A DNA stretch of 64,000 nucleotides from Ceratotherium simum simum (GCF_000283155.1 NW_004454216.1:9634822-9698821); one strand, 5' to 3'. Shown: positions 36,480 through 49,204, counted from the first letter of the stretch. Numbers and translations are program-made. Notes: generated from the sequence alone by a model not told the origin.

Positions 36480-37915
36480 AAGACACAGTGACCAAGTAGG
36501 ATATTCCAAGAATTTAAGAATATTTTTAGACTATTCATCACACTGTAAGCTCACAAGACTTTCTCATTTGACACTGAAAAGGCATTTAGTAAAGTTTAAC
36601 ATTCACTATCTGATTTTTAAAAAAACCTAACAACTGAGAAAAGGATTCTTAATAATAAAGTAATTCTTCTCAAATCAATGGTGATCACAATACTAAAACA
36701 GAAAAAGGGGGCATGGCTATTAAAGAAAGATCAAGACAAGATGGTGCACTATCATTATCATTGTTCAACTGAGACTGGACATTCCAGTGCAATGAGATAA
36801 GAAAGAGAAACAGGGAAGGATAAGTATTAGAAAGGAATAGACAGAATTATTATTTGAAAAACCTAATACCTGAAAAACCTAAGAAGGGCTATTAGAACAA
36901 ATAACAGGGTTGCCTACAAACCATGCAAAATGTATAGAAAATATATAATTAGCATGTTATAAATAGGTGATAACTTTTACAGATTTATTGCAGAAAAACA
37001 CAATTAATATTTGCAAAATATTAATATTTAAAACATCCATGAATAAAGTTGTAAAGAACCTATAAACCTAAGCAGTTGACTTGAATAAATGGAAGATATG
37101 TCATGTTCCTGGCCAGGAAAACTTAATACTATACAGACATCAAATCTCCCCATATTTAACACACAAATTCAATGCAACTGCAGTGAAAACCCTGAAAAAA
37201 TTTTTGAAACTAGATTAGGAACAATAGCTAAGAAATATTTCAAAACCGATGGCCTAGTAGGAGGGAGTGGAAATACTAAAGTAAAAATAATAAACAGCTT
37301 ACTATCATTATCTTAAAACAATTGAAAGTATAGAAACACATCAACACATATGCTGGCATATGGTATAGAATAAAGTTAATATTTTGTATGAGTGGGAAAA
37401 AAATTAGTAAAAAAGTTAATATTTTGTCTGAGCAGGGAAATAATGAATTAGTCAAGACATGTTGAAAAGACAAAGAGCTAAATATTTGGAAATAGATGGA
37501 TCTCCACTTTATACTAAACGCACACACACAAATCCAGATGGACTGACTAAAGATATAAATGTAAAAAATTAGTCACATGGGGGCTGGCCCTGTGGCTTAG
37601 TGCTTAGGTGTGTACACTCCGCTACTGGCGGCCCAGGTTCTGATCCCGGGCGCACACCAACGCACCACTTATCCAGCCATGCTGAGGTGGCATCCCATAT
37701 ACAGCAACTAGAAGGATGTGCAACTATGACATACAACTATCTACTGGGGCTTTGGGGAGAAAAAGGGAAAAAAAAGGAGGATTGGCAATAGATGTTAGCT
37801 CAGGGCCAGTCTTCCTCAGCAAAACAAAAAAAAGGAGGAGGAGGATTGGCATGGATGTTAGCTCAGGGCTGATCTTCCTCACCAAAAAAAAAAAAAAATT
37901 AGTCACATACACCTG
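36480..37915 (+). mobile_element. Degenerate L1 ORF2 remnant, interrupted by an ERE
   Basis: The order of degraded phrases ('ttgacactgaaaaggcattt', 'gactatacagacatcaaat'-like text, 'attcaatgcaactgcagtga', 'aaatagatggatctccactt') parallels the L1 ORF2 RT-to-C-terminal region. Divergence is high and frames are broken. Confidence 0.5.
37563..37908 (+). mobile_element. Chimeric ERE SINE with 16-bp target-site duplication
   Basis: A single insertion flanked by exact direct repeats AAAAAATTAGTCACAT (37563-37578 and 37893-37908). From the head (gggggctggccctgtggctt) it runs into an ERE1-type 3' region (aactagaaggatgtgcaact, ctactggggctttgggg, to about 37770). Two monomers of the other ERE tail type follow (ggattggcaatagatgttag and ggattggcatggatgttagc), then poly(A). 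Confidence 0.93.
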
Positions 37916-38144
37916 CATATATACTGACAATAACTTTTTGTATATTCTGGCAGATATTATTTGTTACTCCTATGGTGTGGGATTATTAAGGATTAAATAA
38001 GAACTTTTAGTTTTTACTTTGTGCTCTTCTTTGGCATCAGAATAATTTACAATAAGTGATATTAGTAATAAAAGCAAATTAAAAATAAAAATAAACAGAA
38101 TTCTCCTCTTCAGGTAGAAGTGGAGAAGAGATAGGATGAGGAAA

Positions 38145-38772
38145 GTGTTATGAACTGAATGTCTGTGTCCCTCCAAAATTTATGTTGAAGCCCTACCCTC
38201 TAAAGTGATGGTATCTGGAGGAGAAGCCTTTGTGTGGTAATTAGGTTTATATGAGCTCATGAGGGCGGGGCCCCCAAGCTGGCATTAATGTCCTTATGAG
38301 CAAAGGAAGAGAGGGGCCAGCCCAATGGCGTAGCAGTTAAGTGCACACGCTCCGCTTCGGTGGCGCAGGGTTCGCATGTTCGGATCTCGGGTGCAGACCG
38401 ACACGTCGTTTGTCAAGCCATGCTGTGGTGGCATCCCATATAAAGTAGAGGAAGATGGGCACGGATGTTAGCCCAGGGCCAATCTTCCTTCGCAAAAAGA
38501 GGAGGATTGGCATCGGATGTTAGCTCTCAGGGCTAATCTTCCTCACAAAAAAAAAAAAAGAAAGAAAGAAAGAAAGAAAGAAAAAGAAAAGGAAGAGAGA
38601 CTAGAACTCTCTCTCTCTCCACCATGTGAGGACAAAGCGAGAAGGTGGCTGTCTACAAATTAGGAAGAGGGTCCTCACCAGAAACCGACTCTGCCTACAG
38701 GACTGTGAGAAATAAATTTCTGTCGTTTAAGTCAGTCTATAGTGTTTTGTTGTAGCAATCTGAACTAAGACA
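38145..38772 (+). mobile_element. MaLR LTR (MLT1/MST type), split by an ERE
   Basis: The LTR starts 'tgttatgaactgaatgtctg', includes 'catgagggcggggcc', 'ccaccatgtgaggacaaagc' and 'gaaataaatttctgtcg', and ends 'gtagcaatctgaactaagac'. These are diagnostic of the family. About 275 bp in the middle is a later ERE insertion. Confidence 0.9.
38302..38598 (+). mobile_element. ERE SINE nested in MaLR LTR, (GAAA)n tail
   Basis: The body begins ggggccagcccaatggcgta at 38313 and has two 'gatgttagc' monomers. It ends in poly(A) that has grown into a (GAAA)n microsatellite (about 38558-38587). The direct repeats AAAGGAAGAGA at 38302-38312 and 38588-38598 join the two halves of the LTR cleanly. Confidence 0.93.
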
Positions 38773-41029
38773 CTATGCATCAGAATAACCCGGGAGGGAC
38801 ACAGCTAATTATATCTTCTCACAACCTATAAGAACCATGGCCTACTGGGCCACCATTACTAAAGAGAATATTTGGAGATAGGAAAAAGAAAAAACAGATC
38901 CACTGAATCAAAAACACATAAAAAATATTCTACAACATTTAAATGGTGAAAGCCACTCTCAGCATAACAGCAAAGATAGAAAAACCACCAAGAAAAAGGT
39001 TGATAGATTTGACCAGAAAAACTAACCCCCTAATAAACAAAGAGCTTGACTAGACTAAAAAACCTATAAATGGATATTTTTAATAAGTGTTCTACTTTAC
39101 CAGTAAATAAATATTAATGTAACTATCAGGTTTTTCTTCTTCATTCTTTGTTTTAATTTCTAGGAGGTAATGAGTGATTTTTTACTTTCTAATTTTTCTA
39201 CAAAAATATTCTGAGTAGTTTTTGCCTGTTGCAAAAGTAAATTTTGGTGTAATTTTTTTGTTTCAATCCTTAAACCTTTGAGCAAGGCTTTATATTACCC
39301 TTCAAGTCTTGATAATCTGGCTTTCCCTTAGATTCTATGAGCTTCTAATGATATATCTCCTTTCTTGTGTTTTACTTACGCCAGAGTTAGTTTCTGTTGC
39401 TTGCAAAGTTGTCTAACACACTTCGAATCCTAAACCAAACCCAAAAGTTAAAAACACTTCCGAAAATGATTTTCCCCATGGGATCTTAAAACCGTGGAGA
39501 AACAGATTTTCCACTGTGGTTCTTTGACCAAAGAATATTAGAATGCCTCACTACTCAAGGTCTCCCAAACATTAAGCCTACTCCCTCCTGCCACTTTCCC
39601 ATGTGAAGCTGGGTATGACTGGAGAGCAGAAGTGTGTCTTGGAGAAACATAAATATTGATTACTAAAGACCTAAATATGTGAAGTAAGTTCTTCATTAAT
39701 GGTGACAGAAGCCTAAAATATAAAGAGGCTACGGAAGAGCAAAGACTTGAACCTTCATACCTGGCAAAACCCTAACCTTGTCATAAGGTGTTCCTGGCTA
39801 GTGAACACACCAGGGACCAAGGAAAAACATGATAAGATATGATGCTCTGTTTCTCCTCTCTGCGTCTATTTGATTCATAAGTTAAGTTTTGCATCATTAG
39901 CTAATTAATTAAATTGAATTTATTATCCTTTCAGAGAGAAAGAGAAAGAGAGAAAGGAGTAGTTTTCCCCTACCTGTAGCTCCCAAGAAAACACTACAAC
40001 TATGAAAATACAACTCTTTGGAGTTTTCATGTGTATTTGAATAGTCATTCAGTCAGGATGCAGAGTGTCCAGAGGACACAAATCATTTGGAAATATATAT
40101 ATTCAACAAGAAGCTTGTGACAGAAAAAGAAAATATAATGACTCATGTACTATTACGTCTATGAGTTATTTAAAAACAAAAACAAAAACACTTGAGATTC
40201 ATATTAGAGATCAGATTAAAGTGTTTGAAATGCAAGTATGAATCAAGTGGCAACAGTTCACTTTCTTATCTCTGTCTCCCAGCAATAAACCAAGAAGTAG
40301 TAGAAGTCATCACAAACCTGTCTTTAATACTATCCTTTCTGACACTTTGATACTATCTCTTACCACATCTTACTTCTCAACCTACAGGAAATGGCAGGCA
40401 TCTTGGACATTTTAGGTCCAAGAATCTTTCAAATATTTGTCAGGATCTACAAAATAGGTATAGGCAAATATTCTACAAATGAAACATTTATTGTACTCTA
40501 TGTCCAACTACAAATCTCCAAAGATCTCTGAGGTGTGGATTCTTTCAGACTCCTCTGAATTTAGAACAGTTTTTTTAAGCAACAATTGAAGCTAGTATAC
40601 ATTTTCAAGAAACTAGCAAAATCACAGCATCTAGGTATCCTCAACAACTTCAGCATAAACACATTTTAAATGAATCAAATTTATCACCGGCACATTCAAT
40701 AATTAATGTGAACTGTTTTAAACTGATAAATGTTTAAGTCATGTCAACTTTGAAAATGTTAACAAAAAAGTCTTTTCAACAAAATCCCCTAACAACACAA
40801 AACAAATAAGCAAAGAAGAGTAGAGCAAAGTGAATTAAATAGTAAAATGTGAAACTATTTATAAACTGCAAACTCAAATTCTATTAGAGTTCTATGAAAG
40901 AATCTCCAACTTCCCGTCATATCATAACAAGAAAAGATAACTCTGGGATCACAGGACATCCTATATTCTAAGGAGAAACCTGGATCACATACCAAAAATG
41001 GTGGAGAGAATCCAGGGCATTCATTTATC

Positions 41030-42545
41030 AGTATGTATCAGGTATGTGCTTTGTGCGAGGCACTGTTACAGATCCTGGGAATAGTACTGAACAGATGTCC
41101 CTGCCTTTATGTCCTTGACATTTTAATCAGAGAAAGAGAACTAACAAGAAAATAAAAAGATATCAGAAGTAAGAACTATGGAGGAAAGTAAAGGAAGGTA
41201 AGAGGAACAGTAATTGCTTTATGGTAGCACCATAGTTTTTGATGGAAAAATGATAAAAGAAGACCATTTTTTTTTTTTAAAGATTTTATTTATTTATTTT
41301 TTTCCCCTTAAAGCCCCAGTAGATAGTTGTATGTCATAGCTGCACATGCTTCTAGTTGCTGTATGTGGGACGCGGCCTCAGCATAGCCAGAGAAGCAGTG
41401 CGTCGGTGCGCGCCCAGGATCCGAACCCAGGCCGCCAGCAGCGGAGCGCGCGCACTTAACTGCTAAGCCACGGGGCCGGCCCCAAGAAGATCTTTTTAAG
41501 AAGACATTAAAGCAGAGACTTGAAAAAAGTGAGAGAGTGAGAAGAAAGAACCTTTCAGTGTCCCTAGAGTGAAATGGGAGGAAGAATGACAGGAGATGAT
41601 GCCACAGAGTTAAGAGGGGACTAGACCTATACAGGTCATTGTAAGATTTTGCTTTAATTCTGAATAAGATGGGAAGCCACTAGAAAATTTTTAGCAGAAA
41701 TGTGACATATTCTAACTTAGCTTTTAAAAGCATCACTCTGCTCTGTTGGGAAATGACAGGGAGGCAAGGACTAAAACAAGGATACCAGTTAAGAACCTAT
41801 TTTGTTAATGTAGGTTAGAGACCATGTGGTTTGGACCAGTGTAATCAAAGTGGTAGTGTCAAGCATTAGTCAGCTTCTGGATATACTATATTTTGAAAGC
41901 AGAGCAAACAGGATTTGTTGATGGAACAAAAAATTGGGTCTGAGAGAAACAGAGAAGTCAAAATTACTCCCAAGTTTTTGGTCTGAGCAAATAGAAGGAT
42001 GGAGTTGCCATTTATCAAAATGAGAACTAGCAAGCAGAGGATCTGTAAGGATTAGAGGTAGAGAGGAGTTAGGAGTGCAGTTTTGGAGTTTTAGACTTGT
42101 TAAGTTTGTGATGCCTATTTCACAACCAAACGGATATGTTGAATAAGAAGCGAGATATATAAAAGTATGCTCTTCTGGAGACAGAGGTGGACTGGACATA
42201 CAAATTTAGAGTAATCAACATATAATAAGTATATAAGGTCATGAGACTGAAGGAAACCATCTATAAGGTATTAATAGCATAAAGAGCAAGCACCCATGGT
42301 GCACATTCAAACATTTAAAGGTTTGGAAGTTGAGTAGAATTCAAAAAAGAAGATAGCAAAAGAGTTGCCAGGGAAGAAGGAAGAGTACCAAGAATTATCC
42401 TGCACATTAAGTGAAGCAAGCACCTAAAAAGAGAGTGATCAATTACTCCAAATGCTGCTAATAAGCCAAAAAAGAGAAAGACTGATACATAATCAATGAA
42501 TTTAACAACTGTCACAGTGATTGGTGAGGATAAAAGCCTGATTGG
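41030..42545 (+). repeat. Ancient mammalian dispersed repeat, second copy (split)
   Basis: The motif order ('gaggcactgttacagatcct', 'gatgggaagccactagaaaa', 'gcatcactctgctctgttgg', 'gagcaaatagaaggatggag', 'gttgccatttatcaaaatg', 'taagtttgtgatgcctattt') is as in the copy at 16630-17650, continuing further 3' (gataaaagcctgattggaat). An ERE interrupts it at 41270-41483. An L1 block begins after it, and repeat-like text resumes near 46705. Confidence 0.65.
41270..41483 (-). mobile_element. ERE SINE (ERE1-like)
   Basis: On minus it has the head ggggccggccccgtggctta, a G+C-rich near-consensus body, the ERE1-type 3' region (aactagaagcatgtgcagct) and an A/T-rich (AAAT)n-poly(A) end. A short direct repeat (aagaaga) flanks it. 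Confidence 0.93.
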
Positions 42546-42549
42546 AATG

Positions 42550-44010
42550 AATTTATAATAGTATAGAGACTAGCTTCTAGCCAAGGAGGAGTAACAGGAT
42601 TTACTCTCCTGCTTGAAAACAACCATTTCAAGACAATGATCAACAGGCAAGAAAAGATATTGATCCCTGAGAGACAGTAAACACACAAGGTGAGCCTGAT
42701 AAATGGCCTCAGCTTACCACCTGGAGTGAATTCCAAGGCTTAACACAGGGAGAGAGAACCTAAAGAGCCAGCCAGTCTCCCTGAGTTCTATCCAACATTG
42801 GTTCTAGCCAGTACAATCAGGCAAGAAAAAGAAATGAAAGGCATCCAATTAGAAAAGAATAAAATTGTCTTTATTCACAGAAAACACAATCACTTGTGTA
42901 GAAAACCTGATGGAATCTACAAAAAAGCTACCCAAGGTATTCAGCAAGAACACTAGTAGTCCTTACATAGGACCTAAGACCAATATACAAAAATCAATTG
43001 TATTTCTATGTATTAGCAGTGACAAATTGGGGAAAAAACTTTAAAACACTGCTGTTTAGAATAGCATCAAAATTTTAAAAAGATGAAATAGGGATAAATC
43101 TGATAAAAGCTATGAAAAACCTGTACAGTTAAAACTACAAAACTTGTTGAGAGAAATTAAAGACCTAAATAAATGGACAGATATACTTTATTCACAGGTT
43201 ACAAGACTCAATATTCTTAAAACATTAATATTCTCTAAATTGATCTATAGGTTCAACACAATCCCAATCAAATCCAATCACTTTTCATAAAAAGTGACAA
43301 GCTGTTTCTAAAATTCATATGGATAAGCAAACGTAAATGTCTGTGACCTTGGGTTGGCAAATATTTCTTAGACATGTAACCAAAAGCACAATCAGTGGAT
43401 TTCATCAAAATTAAAACTTTCTGATCTTCAAAAGACACTTAAGACAAGCCGCTTAACAGGAAGAAAATCTTTGCAAAACATATCTGATAAAGAACTTGAA
43501 TCCAAAATACATAAAGAACTCTCAAAACTCCATACAAAGAAAAAAAACAGCCAATAAAAAAATGGGCAAAGGATCTGAATAGACACATCACCAAATAGTA
43601 TATGAAAAGATGTTCAACAAAGATACCACTACACATTGATTAGAGTGGATAAAATTAAAAAGACTGACAATACCAATTGTTGGAGAGAATGTGGGAACAA
43701 AAATTCTCCTACATTGCTGGCTGAACCATAAAATAGTACAACCAAATTGGAAGACACTTGGACAATTTCTTAAAGTTAACCATACAAGCACCATATCAAC
43801 CACTCATTTCACTCCTGGGTCCTTACTCATTAGAAAATAAAGCAAGTGTCTATACAAAGACTTGTTCACAAATGTTCATAGCAGCTTTACTTGTAACAGC
43901 CAAAAACCGGAACCAACCCAAATGTCCATTACAGGTGAATGAATAAACAAATTTTGGTATACTCATACAACGAAATACTATTCAGCAGTAAAAAAGAATA
44001 CCCAACTAGT
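42550..44010 (+). mobile_element. L1 copy A (outer), 5' part
   Basis: 42550-42790 reads like an L1 5' untranslated region. From about 42795 it jumps into ORF2 reverse-transcriptase sequence (gccagtacaatcaggcaaga, ccaatatacaaaaatcaatt) and runs to the 3' part (gaaatactattcagcagtaa). Frames are broken throughout and it is internally deleted. Confidence 0.65.
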
Positions 44011-44014
44011 AATA

Positions 44015-46306
44015 GAGGGGCTCTTCTTCAACTTGATATAGAATTTCTATTAAAAAAAACCTACAGCTAACATCATACTTAATGGTGAGAAACTAGCAGC
44101 TTTCCCAGTAAGATCAGGAACAAGGCAAAGATGTCTCCTCTGTGGTACCTTTTCAACATCATAAACATTCTAGCTAATGCAATAAGACAAGAAAAGGAAA
44201 TAAAAGGTATATTGATTGGAAAGGGAGAAATAAAACTTTGTTCACAGATGACATGATTGTCTATGTAGAAACTCAGAGAAAATTGACAAAAAATTCCTCA
44301 AACTAATAAGCGATTATGGCAAAGTTGCCGGGTACAAACATTTTCCTATATACTGGCAAAGGACAACTAGAATTTGAAATTAAAAACACGATTATCATTT
44401 AAATTAGCATCCAAAAAATTAAATATTTAGGTATAAATCTAACAAAATATGTACACGATTTATATGAGTAAAACTACAAAACGGATCAAAGAAATCAAAG
44501 AACTAAATAAATATAGAGCTATTTCATGTTCGAGGATAAGACAACTCAATATTGTCAACACGTCAGTTCTTCCCAACTCGATCTATAGATTCAACACAAT
44601 ACCAGTCAAAATCCTAGCAAGTTACTTTGTGAATATCAACAACCAAATTCTAAAATGTATATGGAGAAATAAAAGACGCAGAACAGCCAACACAATATTG
44701 AAGGAGAACAAAGTCAGAGGACTAAGACTTCAAGACTTACTATAAAGCTACAGTTATCAAGTCAGTGTGGCACTGGCAAAGGAATAGACAAATAAATCAA
44801 CGGAACAGAACAGAGAGCCCAGAAATAGATTCATATAATTACAGTCAACTGATCTTCGACAAAAGAGTAAAGGCAATATAATGGAGCAAAGAGAGTCTTT
44901 TCAACAAATGGTGCTGGAACAACTGGACATCAACATGTAAAACTATGAATCTAGACACAGACTTTATACTCTTCACAAAAATTAACTCAAAATGGATCAC
45001 AGACCAAAATGTAACACACAAAACTATAAAACTCCTAGAAGATAACATTGGAAAAAAATCTAGATGACCTTGGGTATGGCAATGACTTTTTAGATACAAC
45101 ACCGAAGACAGGATCCATGAAAGAAATAATGGATAAGCTGGACATCACCAAAATTAAAATTTCTGCTCTGCAAAAGACACCATCAAGGGAATGAGAAGAC
45201 AACTCACAGACTGGGAGCATTTGCAAAAGACCATTGCCCAAAATATGTAAAGAACTTTTAAAACTAAACAATAAGAAAACAAACAACTTGATTAAAAAAT
45301 GGGTCAAAGACCTTAATAGGCACCTCACCAAAGAAGATGTATGGATGGCAAATAAGCATATGAAAATATGCTTAACATTATATCATTAAGAAAGTGATAA
45401 TTAAAACAACAATGAGATACATTACACACCTATTACAACAGCCAAAAACCAAACACTGACCAACACCAAATGCTGACAAAGAGGTGGAGCAATAGGAACT
45501 CCCATTCATTGCTGTGGGAATGAAAACAGGTGCAGTCACTTGGGAAGACAGCTTGGCAGTTTCTTACAAAACCAAATGTACTCTTACCATATGATCCAGC
45601 AATTGTGCTCCTTGTATTTACCCAAATGAGTAGAAAACTTATGTCCACACAGAAACCTGCACATGGACGTTTACAGCAGCTTTATTCATAAGTCCCAAAA
45701 CTTGGAAGCAACCAAGGTGTCCTTCAGTAGGCAAATGGATAAATAAATTGTGGTACATCCAGACAATGGAATATTATGCAGTGCTAAAAATAAATGAACT
45801 ATCAAGCCATGAAAAGACATGGAGGAACCTTAAATGCATATGGTTAAGTTAAAAAAGCAAATCTGTAAAGGCTATTTACTGAATGATTCCAACTATATGA
45901 TACTGTGGAAAAGGCAAAACTACGGAGACAGTAGGAAGATCAGTGGTTGCCATGGGTCAGAGGGGAAGGAGAACGGAATAGGTGGAACACAGAGGATTTT
46001 TAGGGCAGTGAAACTACTCTGTATGATACTATAATGGTAGATGTAAGTCATTATACATTTGTCAAAACCCACAGAATGTACAACACCAAGAGTGAACCCT
46101 AATGTAAACTATGGCCTTTGGATGATTATGATGTGTTAAGCTGGGTTCACAGATAGTAACAAATGGACCACTCTGCTGGAGGATGTTTGTGTGTGTGGGT
46201 GCACTGTGGGGAAGGGGAACCAGGGGGTAATACGGGAACTCTCTGTACTTTCCATTCAATTTTGCTGTGAACTAAAACTGCTCCAAAAAATAAAGTCTAT
46301 TAAAAA
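44015..46306 (+). mobile_element. L1 copy B (inner), ORF2 to 3' end
   Basis: It starts inside ORF2 (acagctaacatcatacttaa). It contains a decayed RT catalytic motif reading Phe-Thr-Asp-Asp (near 44238-44255, FTDD where L1 usually has FADD), then the C-terminal region and a 3' UTR ending ctccaaaaaataaagtctat and A-rich. Several frame breaks; the longest intact stretch is 44449-44745. It is a 5'-truncated, inactive copy. Confidence 0.75.
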
Positions 46307-46705
46307 ATTTAAAACGGAATACTCATACAACCAAATACTACTCAGAAATAAAAGGAAATATACATGTAACAAAATGGATGAATTTCAAAATAAAGATAAA
46401 AGACAGAAAAAAGTACATAGAGTATGATTCCATTTATATACAACTCTAGAAAATAAAAATTACTTTATAGTGACAGAAAGCAGATCAGTGCTTGCTTGGG
46501 GGAAAAAGGGTAGGAAGGAATGAGATAGATGATTTACAGAGGACATAAGGAAACTTTCAGGGGTGATGGATAACATTCACTATCTTCACTGTAGTGATGA
46601 TTTAACAGGGGCATACCTTTGTTAAAACTTATCAAATGGTACACCTTAAATATGCGCAGCTTATTATATGTCACTTATACCCAATAAAGCTGTTTTATAA
46701 AAAAA
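46307..46705 (+). mobile_element. L1 copy A (outer), 3' remainder
   Basis: It resumes at the point where copy A stopped (actcatacaaccaaatacta). It continues through 'gacagaaagcagatcagtgc' and 'ttaaaacttatcaaatggta' to an 'acccaataaagctgttttat' end typical of older L1s. Confidence 0.65.
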
Positions 46706-47030
46706 TGAGGTAGGAGAGGGATTGGAGAATATTTAGTATATAGGTATAACTTTTGTGGGAATTTTTACTATAAAGGCAGGCAAAGAGATTGACAATAGCT
46801 CAAAAGAGATGATGGGTCAGGGAGAGTATTTTTTTAATGCGAGATATTGCAGCATATTTTTATGCTGACTGAAAAGGAAAATTTACAAGACAAGAGAAGG
46901 AAGGGACAATTGTCGAAGTGCTATCTTTGAGGAGAAGAGACAGTATGGGACAGGACTGGAAAGGATATCATTGGCCATTCACTGTGCATCAGTTGTGCCA
47001 GGCAGAGTCTACCAGTACAGATAGGTAGGT
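46705..47030 (+). repeat. Ancient repeat, probable continuation beyond L1
   Basis: Phrases such as 'aaaggcaggcaaagagattg' and 'gaaaatttacaagacaagag' appear to continue the repeat interrupted after 42545. This is inferred from order and style rather than a named consensus. Confidence 0.4.
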
Positions 47031-47194
47031 TGATAGATATAGAAGTGAAAGTTCTTTTCTGACTACTGCTATTTGCTTTTTAATACAGGAAGCAAGGATT
47101 TCATGTGAGAATAAGAGGAGACGAGGTTCTAGAGGCTTAAAAAGAAATAAGGTGTGAAATAGTTGTGAGGAAAGAATAGATGAACTGAAGCAGT

Positions 47195-47690
47195 AATACT
47201 CAAAGCATGACCCTTGAGAGTCCCCAAGACCTTTTCAGGTGGTTAATAAAGTCAAAACTATTTTCACAGTCATACTATGACGTTATTTGTCTTTTTCATT
47301 CTCATTCTGTCGTGAGTATACAGTGGATCTTCCAGAGGCTACATAACATATGATATTCAGCAGGCTGAATGCAGAAGCAGATATGAAAATCCAGTTTTTG
47401 TCTATTAAGACAGACACTAAAGACATCTGCAAAATAAAAAACAATGCAACTCTTATCACTAATTTTTCACAGAAAATACTTATTTTTCATAAACATATCA
47501 GTTAATATGTAATGGGTTTATTATTATTTCTGAAGGAATTAAAGCACTTTTTAAATTTTCCAGTTTTAATTTTTAACCAATACTGATAGATAACACTCAC
47601 ATTAACAAAAGCTTGCTGTAGTCCTCAATAATTGTTAAAAGTATAAAAAGGTTTGATACCAAAGAGTTTGAGAACCACTGACTAGGAAAA
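47195..47690. mobile_element. hAT-Charlie type DNA transposon remnant
   Basis: It begins 'gtccccaagaccttttcagg' and 'agtcaaaactattttcacag', with 'aatgcagaagcagatatgaa' inside, and ends 'accaaagagtttgagaacca'. That outer pair is the usual MER-series hAT end signature. Length about 500 bp. No transposase frame. Confidence 0.7.
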
Positions 47691-48089
47691 TGTAGGATTT
47701 CAAGGTAGTGCCAAGAGCCCCTTGCAGTTACTAACCTTGAATTACAGTGACATCACTCAGCACTCAGTTGCCTCCGTGGAGGTATGGAGAAGGCAGAGAG
47801 TAAGCCTTAACCTAAGTTGACAGTTTCACCAGGCTAGCACAATTAAAAGAAAGATAAGCAAGGAGTTGATGGTCCAGGCAAAGAAGTGATTTCAATGACA
47901 GACTATAGACTTTAAGCTGGTCAAGAAGGGAAGAAAAGGAAGTAGGATCAAAGGATTATAGAAACTAACGTAGCTAAAGAATCACTGGAATTGAAGTACT
48001 AACTAGAGTGAGATGGAAAATGTGAGACGGTGGGAAAGTCAATTTCCCTGAGACTCAGTTTTCATATTTACAAAATGTCTCATATCACC

Positions 48090-48290
48090 TTATAGTTGTA
48101 TATTCTTCAAAATTGTCAAAGAGTTTTTACATACACCATTTCATTTGATCCCCACACCCCACTCCCTCTCAAAATATCACACTGTGAGGTAGACAGGTAA
48201 TTTCTCTTTCCATATGACAGATCAAGAATCAAAAGCGTTTTTAAAAGACTTACCCTGGGTCATATAAATAAGAGACAGTGCCATTTGCCA
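48090..48290 (+). repeat. MIR/L2-like remnant
   Basis: 'catttcatttgatccccaca', 'actgtgaggtagacaggtaa' and 'gacagatcaagaatcaaaag' follow the MIR/L2 common 3' motif order. Confidence 0.55.
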
Positions 48291-48534
48291 TAGTCCAGAG
48301 GATCAGGGAAAGCTTTACAAGAGGCGGCATTTACGCCGTGCCTTGAAGGCTAAGATTTTCATAGGCTTGGAGGACCATTCCAGGATAAGCAAAGATCCAG
48401 TGTGAGGCCAAAATACAGAAATAAGACTTGAGGGAAGGCTGAATCCAAACTAAGTAGAGGGCAGTAATTAGAAATGACACAGTAGAGAACTAGAACTAAA
48501 GTCTTCTAATTATCCTCTGGCACAGTGCTTAGCA

Positions 48535-48760
48535 TTTCCTAGAACAGCACTGTCCCCAGCCACTAGCCACAAGCGGCTATTTACATTTAAATTAATTAAA
48601 AATAAATAAAATTTAAAATTCAGGTTATCAGTTACACTAGTCACATTTCAAGTGCTCAACTGCCACATGTGGCTAATGACTATAATGCTGAAGAGTACAG
48701 CTATATAGCATTTGCTTCATTGTAGAAAGTTCTAGATAGTGCAGTTCTAGAATGGAAGTT
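48535..48760. mobile_element. hAT-type MITE remnant with inverted ends
   Basis: The left part reads 'agcactgtccccagccacta', the right part 'caagtgctcaactgccacat', 'gtggctaatgactata' and 'gtgcagttctagaa'. Its 'ccactagccaca' and 'tgtggcta' segments face each other as an inverted repeat around an AT-rich centre. Confidence 0.6.
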
Positions 48761-49204
48761 CAACAAAGGTTAACTTCTAACTACAGGTCTCAGTTTTCTA
48801 CAAAGCTAAAAAAAAAATCAGTCTCAAAGAGTTAATTTTTAAAAGGTTAGGTTTCTATAATAATAATTTATAGGTAACCAACACAGGGAATAACAGGTGC
48901 AAGAGATAGCAAACTTCTAGTACAATATTTCCTATACGTTAGCACTAAATATAAATTTTATCCCACTGTAACATACCATCTTTACTAACCTTTAAGTAGC
49001 AATTTCAACCTTTAAAAAATGCTCTTTATAAAATGTCATTTCCACCATATATTCTCAATCACTACCTTTTAATTTCAAATAAAAAAAATATCTTGGTTTA
49101 ACCAATACATAACGGTTCTCTTTAGTCGAATTTACTTTATGCTTAAAAGCACAATTCCTTCATATTTTCAGAACAGAAGCATAAAATTTATATCAGGAAG
49201 AAAA

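Noticed and set aside
38558..38590. Regular short repeats that might suggest an array
   Set aside because: The (GAAA)n, (CA)n and (CCAA)n tracts are simple microsatellites without spacers. There is no CRISPR-like structure, and the genome is eukaryotic.
44449..44745. 98-codon plus-strand frame
   Set aside because: It is a surviving piece of L1 ORF2 between frame breaks. It is not functional.
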